NCBI GenBank assembly: GCA_017937925.1
Contig: JAGBCQ010000018.1
Location: forward strand, 106,036 to 170,035
Reading direction: 5' to 3'
Origin: Paraprevotella sp.
GTDB lineage: Bacteria > Bacteroidota > Bacteroidia > Bacteroidales > Bacteroidaceae
DNA length: 64,000 nt
In this document: positions 56,368 to 64,000 of the stretch, one piece after another
Numbering within the stretch: position 1 is the first letter of the stretch
Layout: each line of letters begins with the position of its first letter
Program-made: the position numbers and the translations under genes
The notes under the pieces: generated by a model
Seen by the model: the letters and a program-made list of their open reading frames with translations, nothing else
Databases searched by the model: none
Told to the model about the DNA's origin: nothing

Positions 56368-59300
56368 TTATACTGTACTGCCAGATGATTTCCCATATTG
56401 AGCCGGGCTTGCTCCGAAGTGTTCTTTAAAGCGGCGGTAAAAGTTGCCGGCATCTGTGATACCTACCTTATACATCACTTCGGTAATAGTCATGCGCTTT
56501 TCAGAGATTAATTTTCCAGCGAGTTTCATTCGTTCTTTCCTTAAGTAAGCAGAAGGAGTGGTGCCTTTAAGTTCTTTTACTTTTTTTACAAGGTGGGCGC
56601 GACTGTAGCCAATTTTTATTGCCATTTGCTTCACATCAAAGTCTGGATTGTGGAGGTTGTTTGCGACTACTCGTTCCAGTGTTGTCAAGAATCTACGGTC
56701 GTAGTCTGAAGTGATAAGGATTTCGTTGTTGTCTATGTCCGTAGCTGTATGGCGAATAGACTTTATTAAAAGTAGTGTCTTTTCTATCAAGAGCGTGTTG
56801 TTGTATGGTTTCACGATGTAGGCATCGGCACCTGAACGCAGACTTGAAATCTCATGAACGGTTTCGTTGTAGGCAGAGATATGAACGATAGGTATATGTC
56901 GAGTTGCCTTGTCTTTCTTAAGCGTACCGGTTAGTTTACGTCCACCGTTCACATCGAGTGATATGTCTATGATGATTGCCCTAGGTTGTTGCTCTGCAAC
57001 TTTTGTTATGCAGTCTTCGTATTGCGTACAGGTTTCTACATGGAATAGTTCGTTGAGTGTTTCTGTCAGATAAGCAAGGTTGTCTTCGTCCGGTTCTACT
57101 AGCATTATCTTAAGCTTGTTGAGGGGTGGTGGAGCCAATTCTTTCATCTCTTCTTCCTCTGTGTGAATAGCAGTAGCAATGTCTTTAAAACGTTGTTCTA
57201 TTTCCATGTGTTTTTGGTCATTTTCCGATTTGATTCGGTTGGTATGACGAAATTCTTCCATCATCTTTAGCAGTTCCAAAAGACGTTTACTACCTCGTCG
57301 TATGTTTCGCACGGTAGTTTTTGATGCACCCGATGTTCTAACCTGTTCAGTTGCCCCTTGTAGCACATTGAGCGGGTTTCGGAACTCGCGCTCGATACGG
57401 TCATAAAAATCTTCTTGGAAAGCCAATACTCTGCGTTCCATAGCAAGGTCGTTGTAGAGTCTAAATGTCCGTTGCAGTATGTAAAGAACGTATGTCAGGA
57501 TGATAGTAGCAACTGATATATAAATAAACCATGCCCATCCGGAATTCCAAAACGGTTTGGCTATATAAATATTGCAGATGGTTTCTTCTGTCCACTGTTT
57601 CCCATTGTTTGACGAGCGCACTCTGAAGATGTATTTCCCGGGTGACAAATTGTTGTAGAGCGCATAATTTTCCTTGATTGGTAGCTGCCATTCTTTGTCT
57701 AGTCCTTCCAGTTTGTAGGAATAGTTGACACTTGGCAGTTTCTGATAAGTGAGCGAGGAGAATGTGAAGCGAAGATTATTCATGTCATGCTCCAGTTCCA
57801 AATTGTCTATATCATAGGCATAATATGGTTTCCCGTTAATCTCAATAGATGTTATGTGTGTTTCCCCGATAGGGATATTTTCGTTGATAATCGTAGAGAT
57901 ACATATACTGTCTAATTCAATAAAGCCATTCAAACTACCCAATAGAATTTTACCATTGTCGGTTTTCAAATTAGCACATTCATTATACACGTTAGCAAGA
58001 GTTCCATGTTGAGAATACAGGTTATGGATACTTCCGTTAGTGGCATTGATGATGGAGAACCCTTCGTCCGTTGATATGACGATATTCTCGTTGTTATCTG
58101 CGATGATGCCACTCACACTATTGTTGGAAAGACCGTCGTTCGTTGTGATACCATTTATTTGAGTTCCGGTTTCGCTGTCAGTTACGATAATTATACCATG
58201 TCCGACGGTTCCTGCTAGAACCTGCCCGTTCTTGGCACAATAAACACATCGTACCCCTCCTTCATGATATAAATGGTGTATCTCTTTGTTTTTCATGACG
58301 AATAAACCGTTTTCGGTGGCAATCCATAGCCGTCCGTCTTGATCGATGTCCAGGTCATGACACCTTTCCTGAGGCATAAAAACATTAAAACTGTACATTT
58401 CATCGCTTTTTTGCCTTGCCCTTATCAGACCATTGTCGAGAGATGCAATCCAGATATTTTGCGATTCATCTATCAGTATGTCGAATATAATTTTTGCGTG
58501 TAATCCGTCTTCAACTGTCAGTTTTCGTTTGTCTATCCACACGCCGCCACCTCTCGTCCCAAGCCAAAGGCGGTTCATGTGGTCGGTAGCGATAGCATAA
58601 ACGCGTTGTTCTTTTTGGTGGAGGAGTTCGAAAGTTTTGTGTCTGATGTCATACTTATAAACGCGACCGTCCATAGTAGCAATAGCAATATCCCCGTCTG
58701 CCAATTGAGCGAACGAACGCACACTATTGGTGTCGTTCGTTCCCATGTTTGGTGTGAGACGGTGGTATTGCCACGTTTCTTTATTGGTGTGGAGTTTGTA
58801 GATTCCTGCCATATATGTTGTCAGCCACACTTCACCGTTTTTGTCAATCATGATGTCGGTTATGTAATCCGATTCAATAAGTGGGTTGGTATCGGTGGAG
58901 CAGTAATGTGTCAGTGACCCGTCGTATGGATGGTAAACGTAAAATCCATTGTCAATGGTAGTATATATTTCTCTTCCATCGTCAAGTATTCCCATATGAA
59001 TATATTCTCGTCTTCCGGTTGCATTGCGACTTGTGATGCCACGTTTATGCGCCATTGCTCTTACTTCGGCATGTTGCTTTCTTATCTCGGGAAATGTTTT
59101 CAGCGAGTCTTTATGCGCGATGAATGACATGTTGTTTAAATCCATGCAGTGGATACCGCTACTTGATGTATCAATCCACAAGCGTCTGTTATTGCGGTCT
59201 TCGACTATAGATGTTACATTTTCTATTTGCTTGCTGCCTTTTTCGTCACAGTAGAAATTGACAAATGTGTAACCGTCAAATCTGCTTAGTCCATAATTTG

Positions 59301-59466
59301 TTCCGAACCAAATGTAGCCTTCTTGGTCTTGAAATACCGTGTTGACAACGTTACTTGCTAATCCGTTTCGTGTGGTGTAATGGGATACTTGCCATTGTTC
59401 TGCGTGCAAATCATTCAGTAGAAACGATAAGAAAACATAAATCAGTGTATATAACTTTTTTTTCAT
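56368..59466 (-). CDS. kinase-degenerate hybrid two-component-type regulator (1032 aa)
   Basis: Membrane-spanning regulator of the pectin locus. Signal peptide about 1-22, a periplasmic two-lobed Reg_prop beta-propeller sensor (about 25-560), Y_Y_Y domain (about 565-640: 'SVNYSYKLEGLDKEWQLP'), one transmembrane helix (about 643-665), a short HisKA-like helix, a response-regulator receiver domain (about 782-900) and an AraC-type HTH (about 930-1025). The usual 'SHEFRTPL' phosphoacceptor motif reads EREFRNPL with R693 in place of His, and no HATPase domain lies before the receiver. The receiver keeps D834 and the Lys in 'IVKPY'. Family members are normally about 1300-1400 residues, so about 250-300 are missing here. 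Confidence 0.9.
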   Translation of the reverse strand: MKKKLYTLIYVFLSFLLNDLHAEQWQVSHYTTRNGLASNVVNTVFQDQEGYIWFGTNYGLSRFDGYTFVNFYCDEKGSKQIENVTSIVEDRNNRRLWIDTSSSGIHCMDLNNMSFIAHKDSLKTFPEIRKQHAEVRAMAHKRGITSRNATGRREYIHMGILDDGREIYTTIDNGFYVYHPYDGSLTHYCSTDTNPLIESDYITDIMIDKNGEVWLTTYMAGIYKLHTNKETWQYHRLTPNMGTNDTNSVRSFAQLADGDIAIATMDGRVYKYDIRHKTFELLHQKEQRVYAIATDHMNRLWLGTRGGGVWIDKRKLTVEDGLHAKIIFDILIDESQNIWIASLDNGLIRARQKSDEMYSFNVFMPQERCHDLDIDQDGRLWIATENGLFVMKNKEIHHLYHEGGVRCVYCAKNGQVLAGTVGHGIIIVTDSETGTQINGITTNDGLSNNSVSGIIADNNENIVISTDEGFSIINATNGSIHNLYSQHGTLANVYNECANLKTDNGKILLGSLNGFIELDSICISTIINENIPIGETHITSIEINGKPYYAYDIDNLELEHDMNNLRFTFSSLTYQKLPSVNYSYKLEGLDKEWQLPIKENYALYNNLSPGKYIFRVRSSNNGKQWTEETICNIYIAKPFWNSGWAWFIYISVATIILTYVLYILQRTFRLYNDLAMERRVLAFQEDFYDRIEREFRNPLNVLQGATEQVRTSGASKTTVRNIRRGSKRLLELLKMMEEFRHTNRIKSENDQKHMEIEQRFKDIATAIHTEEEEMKELAPPPLNKLKIMLVEPDEDNLAYLTETLNELFHVETCTQYEDCITKVAEQQPRAIIIDISLDVNGGRKLTGTLKKDKATRHIPIVHISAYNETVHEISSLRSGADAYIVKPYNNTLLIEKTLLLIKSIRHTATDIDNNEILITSDYDRRFLTTLERVVANNLHNPDFDVKQMAIKIGYSRAHLVKKVKELKGTTPSAYLRKERMKLAGKLISEKRMTITEVMYKVGITDAGNFYRRFKEHFGASPAQYGKSSGSTV

Positions 59467-59509
59467 CCGTGTGAAGGTTTTTTGAGTCGCTATGGGTATT
59501 CAGATGCGA

Positions 59510-59517
59510 CAAATGTA
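59510..59517 (-). promoter_or_regulatory. -7 box of the regulator gene
   Basis: Minus-strand TACATTTG matches TAnnTTTG, 44 bp before the ATG at 59466. No clear TTG at 19-20 bp. Confidence 0.4.
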
Positions 59518-59564
59518 TAATAAAAAACAACAAATGACTAATAAAAAAGCGATAAATCAGTTCC

Positions 59565-59572
59565 TAATTTTG
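59565..59572 (+). promoter_or_regulatory. -7 box of the secreted protein/PL11 operon
   Basis: TAATTTTG, followed by C, matches TAnnTTTG, 34 bp before the ATG at 59606, in the 139-bp gap divergent from the regulator gene. The regulator's DNA-binding site is expected near here but I could not define it. Confidence 0.45.
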
Positions 59573-59605
59573 CAAAAACGAAGTTAAAAATTAAATGATG
59601 TACTT

Positions 59606-60955
59606 ATGAAAAAGAAATCATCCTTGTTGCTAGTTTGCTTTTTTATGGCAATAGCAGTCGGTGCGCAGCAGTGGCACAAACCACAATTGCCTTTTACTGA
59701 TTTTCTTACCGGTGTAGAGATTTATTTATATAATGTAGGTGCCGGGCGTTTCTATACTGAGGCCAATAGTTATGGGACGCAGGGTAGTTTGTCAAAAAAC
59801 GGGTTGAAATGCAAGTTTGTCGCTAATGCATCTGATGGCGGAGCCACGGTCAAGTTGATGAACTTTTCAAATGTGAAGGATGCATGGAAAACTGCGTATG
59901 TTTCTACGAACGGGACAATTTGGGTGGATGCCGATTCAAGTACGGAGTCTAATTGGAAAGTCGTTAAAGGCGACGCGAAGATGTTTAAATTGATGATTTC
60001 ATCGCCGAACATCAGATTCAATCAGGAGAATTATCCTGGAGCCATGTTAGGCTTGGATTTGTTTGAGGATACGACTCGGACAGCCCTTTCTTGTTTTTTG
60101 ATGGAGGCAGAGGAACCTGGTGAAGGTATATATCTTACCGACTGGGCAGCTGTTTTGCCAGACGACTATAACACATTCATGGAACAAACGGAAGTTTATG
60201 AAAATGCGCTCATTTTGGGCGGTTTGCTTGATGAGGCCTTTGAAAAAGGAAAAGATGTTACTACTGAATTTGCTGTATACGAGAACACTTCAAGTACACT
60301 TGCCGAAATACAGTCTGCAATAGACAGTGTAACAGATAAGTTGATAGAGGATTTGATTTCAGGTGCAACAAAGGATAATCCTATAGATTTGACAAGGCTT
60401 TATATAACCAATCCCTCTTATGAGAATAACGACAACGAAGGTTGGAACGGTAATACTCCAGGTTTTAATGCGTTAAACGACTATCAGAATGCCGAGTTAT
60501 TCTATACGAATTATACTTGTTATCAGCAGTTGACTAACCTTCCCGACGGTTATTATGAAGTCAGGTTGCAAGGTTTCTATCGTGCGGGACTGCCAGCTGA
60601 GGCACTTACTCATAAGCAAGGAGGAGAGAATGCTTATATGCATTCCGAACTCTATGCAACAACGGGCGGTGTTGTTACAAGTACAAAGTTGCAATCCATA
60701 TTTACCGGTGCACCGACACAAGCATTAGGTATAGAGGCTGAGATAAATCTCGGTAATTGGTGGGTGCCTGACGGGATGGTGGCTGCAAAAGCTTATTTCG
60801 ATGCTGGTTATTACCGTGATAATTCTGTCGTGGTTCATGTAACTAATGGAAAGTTGATTATCGGACTGACGAAGAGTACTACCATTTATCGTGATTGGAC
60901 GATGTTTGATAATTGGCAGTTGTTGTATTATGGTAAAGAGAATCCAGAACTTTAA
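59606..60955 (+). CDS. secreted carbohydrate-binding-like protein of the pectin locus (449 aa)
   Basis: Signal peptide about 1-22 (VGAQ). The N-terminal domain (about 30-175: 'GVEIYLYNVGAGRFYTEANSYGTQGSLSKNGLKCKFVANASDG') looks like a lectin-type beta domain. The C-terminal domain (about 270-445: 'NPSYENNDNEGWNGNTPGFNAL', 'LTNLPDGYYEVRLQGFYRAG', 'VTNGKLIIGLTKST', 'WTMFDNWQLLYYG') is the same jelly-roll type as in the 1499-aa and metzincin-like proteins here. No T9SS tail and no catalytic motif was seen. It lies 12 bp before the PL11 lyase gene, so it is probably a secreted binding partner for rhamnogalacturonan. Confidence 0.75.
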   Translation: MKKKSSLLLVCFFMAIAVGAQQWHKPQLPFTDFLTGVEIYLYNVGAGRFYTEANSYGTQGSLSKNGLKCKFVANASDGGATVKLMNFSNVKDAWKTAYVSTNGTIWVDADSSTESNWKVVKGDAKMFKLMISSPNIRFNQENYPGAMLGLDLFEDTTRTALSCFLMEAEEPGEGIYLTDWAAVLPDDYNTFMEQTEVYENALILGGLLDEAFEKGKDVTTEFAVYENTSSTLAEIQSAIDSVTDKLIEDLISGATKDNPIDLTRLYITNPSYENNDNEGWNGNTPGFNALNDYQNAELFYTNYTCYQQLTNLPDGYYEVRLQGFYRAGLPAEALTHKQGGENAYMHSELYATTGGVVTSTKLQSIFTGAPTQALGIEAEINLGNWWVPDGMVAAKAYFDAGYYRDNSVVVHVTNGKLIIGLTKSTTIYRDWTMFDNWQLLYYGKENPEL

Positions 60956-60967
60956 AATAGAACTATT

Positions 60968-63388
60968 ATGAAAAGTCTTTTTGATATGCGAGTTCCAATT
61001 TTAAGCCTTTTGATGTTTGTCGTTGCGATACCTCTTTGTGCGAATGAAGGTTGGAAGAGTGAAAAACTATTGCGTAACGTAGTGGTCGTACCGCAAAGTT
61101 CGTCGAGTACGTCCTACCTTATATCGTGGCGTATGCTTGATTCTGACGATGAATTCACGACTTTTGACATTTTAAAGGACGGAAAATTATTCAAAACCGA
61201 TTTGAATATAGCAACGTGTTATATAGATGCTCAAGGGAATAGTGCATCACGTTACCAAGTCGTAACTAAAAGGAATGGAGAACCAATTGATACGACGAAA
61301 GAAGTCAGTGCGTGGAAAGATGTGTTTATGAAGTTGCAGTTGGACCGTCCGAGCGAGGGGACTTTTCATGATGTGACATATACTTATTCTCCCAATGATT
61401 GCTCGGTGGCAGATGTCGATGGTGACGGTGAGTATGAAATTGTCGTCAAGTGGCAACCCTCTGCCGAAGCCGATAATGCACATGGTGGTTTTACGGGACC
61501 TACGATTTTCGATTGTTATAAATTTGACGGAACAAAGTTATGGCGCATAGATATGGGGCACAATATACGCTCCGGTGCTCATTATGTTCCTTTCCTTTTC
61601 TATGATTTTAATGGTGACGGCCGTGCGGAGTTTATTGTTAAGACGGGTCCCGGAACGAAGGATGGAGTGGGGCGTTATGTGACAGAAGTTGCGACAGAGG
61701 CTGTCATAAGGGGAACTGATAATGAAAAGGAGTATCTGAATGCCGGTGGGCAGGTGATGTACGGCCCGGAATTTCTTACGGTGTTTGATGGATTGACAGG
61801 AAAATCCATTCATACGGTGTATTATAATCCTAACAGGGCTTGTTTTGTAGGTGGTGCGCCTGAAAGCCGTACAGATATTTGGGGTGATGATTATGGAAAC
61901 CGTTCGGAGCGTTATTTGGCAGCAGTGGCTCATCTAGATAACTCTCAGGATAAGGCCAGCGCGGTGATGTGTCGCGGTTATTATACCCGTTCGTACTTGT
62001 GGGCGGTTGACTTTGACGGAATTCATCTTACTACGCGTTGGCGTCATGCGAGTCTGTCAGGGAATACCGTCATGAAAACCGATGGCCAGAATGAGAAAGA
62101 CGTTAGCGTGCATCATTCGGCGACATATCCGTCGGCAACCAATCATACCGCTTACGGACAAGGTAACCACAATTTGTCGGTAGGTGACGTAGATAATGAT
62201 GGTAAGGACGAAATTATTTATGGTTCGTCTGCTATTGACCACGATGGTAATTTGCTATGGTCAACAGGTTTGGGGCATGGTGATGCTCTTCATTTAGGTG
62301 ATTTAATGCCCGACCGTCCCGGTCTTGAAGTTTTTCAAATCCATGAGAACCCTCCTTTTGGAGCCCATATCAGCGATGCGGCCACCGGTGAATTGCTGAT
62401 TCATCATACCGGGAGTGGAGATTGCGCACGAGGAATGGCTGCGGATGCTATGGAAAAACGTGGTTATGAGTTCTGGAATTTCGGCGACGCCAATATGTAT
62501 AATGTGAACAATACGGTGGTTGGTAGCAGTATGTCATTCAACTTTAGGGTTTATTGGGATGGCGATGTATATGATGAACTGATAGGTGATATTGGTAACC
62601 ATAATCAGCCGTTCTTGGAAAAATACGGTGTAGGTCGTCTCACGGTAGCCAATAAACAGTTGTACGAACATGGATATAATGTAAGTTGTAACGGTACAAA
62701 AGGTTCGCCCTGTCTTGTGGCAGACATATTTGGCGATTGGCGAGAAGAAATTATATTCTTTAATAATGAGGATAAACAAACTTTGAACATATTTTCAACG
62801 TCGGAACCGAGTACGGTACGTGTACCTTGTCTAATGACAGATCATGTTTACAGAATGGCCATTGCATGGCAGAATTCCGGTTATAACCAACCACCACATT
62901 TGAGTTATTATTTGCCGGATTCCACGATGGCTCGTTTTTTCTATGAGGATGAGTCTCTCAAGAAGCAGGTGATAAGTATGGGAGATAGTCTTCAGCGGAT
63001 AAAGATCCGTTATAAGAATTGTACAAGTGTTTCTTTTGGTAATTTCATCCGACTTACAGACGAAACTACTTCAAGACGTCCAAAGGGAATCAGTATAAAA
63101 AAGAATCCCAAACTATGTAATGTGGAGATTTATGGAGAGATTGCATCAACCGGCGAATGGGCAATAGTGTTGAGTTCTACAAATAGTAGTAATGGCATTG
63201 TAGTCAATGATACTATACACCTTGTTGTGAAGGACGAGACAGGTATAACTGAAGTTGAGAGAGAATTTTCTGGTGATTCAAACTCACTAATTTTTGATGT
63301 CTACGGTCGGAATACGCGCATGAAAGATCCTGCGTTGCTCCCGAGGGGAATATATATACAGGGTGGCAAGAAACTGCTTGTCAAATAG
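60968..63388 (+). CDS. rhamnogalacturonan lyase, PL11 family (806 aa)
   Basis: Secreted beta-elimination enzyme that cuts the rhamnose-galacturonate backbone of rhamnogalacturonan-I. Signal peptide about 1-25. An Fn3-like N-terminal domain is followed by the eight-bladed propeller catalytic domain with many Ca2+-type Asp loops ('DVDGDGEYEIVVKWQPS', 'DFNGDGRAEFIVKTGPGTKDG', 'DVDNDGKDEIIYGS'), and PL11 blocks 'NIRSGAHYVPF' and 'GDGLHLG/GDALHLGDLMPDRPGLEVFQIHE'. An Ig-like domain and a T9SS tail ('LPRGIYIQGGKKLLVK') extend it beyond the usual size, about 600 residues. It sits between a secreted binding protein (12 bp) and a GH51 gene. Confidence 0.93.
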   Translation: MKSLFDMRVPILSLLMFVVAIPLCANEGWKSEKLLRNVVVVPQSSSSTSYLISWRMLDSDDEFTTFDILKDGKLFKTDLNIATCYIDAQGNSASRYQVVTKRNGEPIDTTKEVSAWKDVFMKLQLDRPSEGTFHDVTYTYSPNDCSVADVDGDGEYEIVVKWQPSAEADNAHGGFTGPTIFDCYKFDGTKLWRIDMGHNIRSGAHYVPFLFYDFNGDGRAEFIVKTGPGTKDGVGRYVTEVATEAVIRGTDNEKEYLNAGGQVMYGPEFLTVFDGLTGKSIHTVYYNPNRACFVGGAPESRTDIWGDDYGNRSERYLAAVAHLDNSQDKASAVMCRGYYTRSYLWAVDFDGIHLTTRWRHASLSGNTVMKTDGQNEKDVSVHHSATYPSATNHTAYGQGNHNLSVGDVDNDGKDEIIYGSSAIDHDGNLLWSTGLGHGDALHLGDLMPDRPGLEVFQIHENPPFGAHISDAATGELLIHHTGSGDCARGMAADAMEKRGYEFWNFGDANMYNVNNTVVGSSMSFNFRVYWDGDVYDELIGDIGNHNQPFLEKYGVGRLTVANKQLYEHGYNVSCNGTKGSPCLVADIFGDWREEIIFFNNEDKQTLNIFSTSEPSTVRVPCLMTDHVYRMAIAWQNSGYNQPPHLSYYLPDSTMARFFYEDESLKKQVISMGDSLQRIKIRYKNCTSVSFGNFIRLTDETTSRRPKGISIKKNPKLCNVEIYGEIASTGEWAIVLSSTNSSNGIVVNDTIHLVVKDETGITEVEREFSGDSNSLIFDVYGRNTRMKDPALLPRGIYIQGGKKLLVK

Positions 63389-63500
63389 TAGTTGATAGGC
63401 AGACCGTAAAAAGGTGTTGAACGATAAAATTCGTGAATAAGAGTTTTGTGTCGTTTTGTAAAAGTCATTTGAAATAAAAGGTTTTTTTGAGACAATTTGT

Positions 63501-63508
63501 TACCTTTG
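63501..63508 (+). promoter_or_regulatory. -7 box of the GH51 gene
   Basis: TACCTTTG, followed by CC, matches TAnnTTTG, 24 bp before the ATG at 63533. This suggests the GH51 gene has its own promoter and is not simply read from the PL11 gene. Confidence 0.5.
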
Positions 63509-63532
63509 CCCCAAACTATAACCGACAATATA

Positions 63533-64000
63533 ATGAAAAAGACGATTCAGAACTTGTTTCTAATGCTAAGTTTGTTGTTTCAAACTACATTCTCATTCGC
63601 ACAAATAACTCTAGATATAGATGCGGGACAACGTGGCACAACTATAGGTCCGATACATTATGGTATCTTTTTCGAAGAAATCAATCACGCCGGCGATGGC
63701 GGTTTGTATGCAGAGTTGATTCAGAATCGTTCGTTTGAGGATAATGCAACTTGGTATGACAAATGGTGGCCCATAGACGGGACAAGTGCTACTTTAGTAA
63801 GTGATGGTCTTTTAAATGAAGTTCAAACCCGTGCACTGCAACTCACACTGACAGCAGCGGGCGACGGTGTTCGCAACGAAGGTTTTTGGGGCATAAACTC
63901 GGTAAGCGGTCGCACGTATAAGTTCAGTTTTTGGGCAAAAAGTGAAAGCGGTTACGACGGTCAGTTGACAGTCCGTCTGGAAAAAGAGGATGGCACCTCA
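63533..64000 (+). CDS. alpha-L-arabinofuranosidase, GH51 family (partial, 5' end)
   Basis: An open frame of 156 codons from the ATG at 63533 runs off the window. Signal peptide about 1-24 (FAQ). The start of the mature part, 'ITLDIDAGQRGTTIGPIHYGIFFEEINHAGDGGLYAELIQNRSFEDN', is characteristic of GH51 enzymes that remove arabinofuranosyl side chains from arabinan or rhamnogalacturonan-I. A carbohydrate-binding-like insert follows ('TYKFSFWAKSESGYDGQLTVRLEKEDGTS'). The catalytic acid/base and nucleophile lie outside the window. Placement after the PL11 lyase supports a pectin utilisation locus. Confidence 0.88.
   Translation, partial: MKKTIQNLFLMLSLLFQTTFSFAQITLDIDAGQRGTTIGPIHYGIFFEEINHAGDGGLYAELIQNRSFEDNATWYDKWWPIDGTSATLVSDGLLNEVQTRALQLTLTAAGDGVRNEGFWGINSVSGRTYKFSFWAKSESGYDGQLTVRLEKEDGTS

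Overview
The window looks like a chromosomal segment of a gut- or oral-type Bacteroidales, most likely Prevotellaceae or a close relative. Support for this: two SusC/SusD pairs, BACON and leucine-rich-repeat lipoproteins, secreted proteins ending in type IX secretion (T9SS) sorting tails, a hybrid two-component regulator, promoters with the Bacteroidetes -7 box TAnnTTTG, AT-rich leaders without Shine-Dalgarno sites, and a V-type ATPase operon. I found no rRNA, tRNA, CRISPR array, integrase or insertion sequence.

Layout. (1) About 1-14969, minus strand: a promoter with both boxes, then SusC, SusD, a SusE-position lipoprotein, a BACON lipoprotein, three consecutive LRR lipoproteins and a secreted protein cut by the window edge. 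(2) 15149-19827, minus: a monocistronic 1499-residue surface protein with its own promoter and terminator. (3) 19910-21434, plus: a secreted M6-type metallopeptidase. (4) 21451-33654, minus: a 1265-residue T9SS protein with an Omp28-like thioredoxin domain, then SusC, SusD, an HExxH zinc lipoprotein, a DUF4302 lipoprotein and a BACON lipoprotein. (5) 33729-39335, plus: TlpA-like thioredoxin, DUF6029-like protein, Omp28-like lipoprotein and two T9SS-tailed proteins. (6) 39591-45000, minus: flippase plus four glycosyltransferases, a surface polysaccharide cluster. (7) 45222-52721, plus: V-type ATPase operon E, DUF2764, A, B, D, I, K, closed by a terminator. (8) 52887-56114, plus: a large T9SS-tailed metzincin-like protein. 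(9) 56368-64000: the start of a pectin (rhamnogalacturonan-I) utilisation locus, with a regulator, a secreted binding protein, a PL11 lyase and a partial GH51 arabinofuranosidase.

The two SusCD operons carry LRR, BACON and metallohydrolase partners and no glycoside hydrolases. I infer protein or peptide capture, or host-ligand binding, for them. The pectin locus is conventional in its enzymes, but its regulator is not: it lacks the histidine-kinase phosphoacceptor and the ATP-binding domain.

The strongest unexplained structure is an 82-bp intergenic element present three times (15062-15143, 39354-39435, 56206-56287). Each copy has three GACGTC palindromes exactly 22 bp apart, with conserved left and right borders, all in the same orientation, and each lies just 3' of a gene for a large T9SS-tailed protein. 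The middle copy shares its intergenic space with an alternating CG tract and a cluster of TGTTTCAC half-sites resembling ParB parS half-sites in inside-out arrangement.
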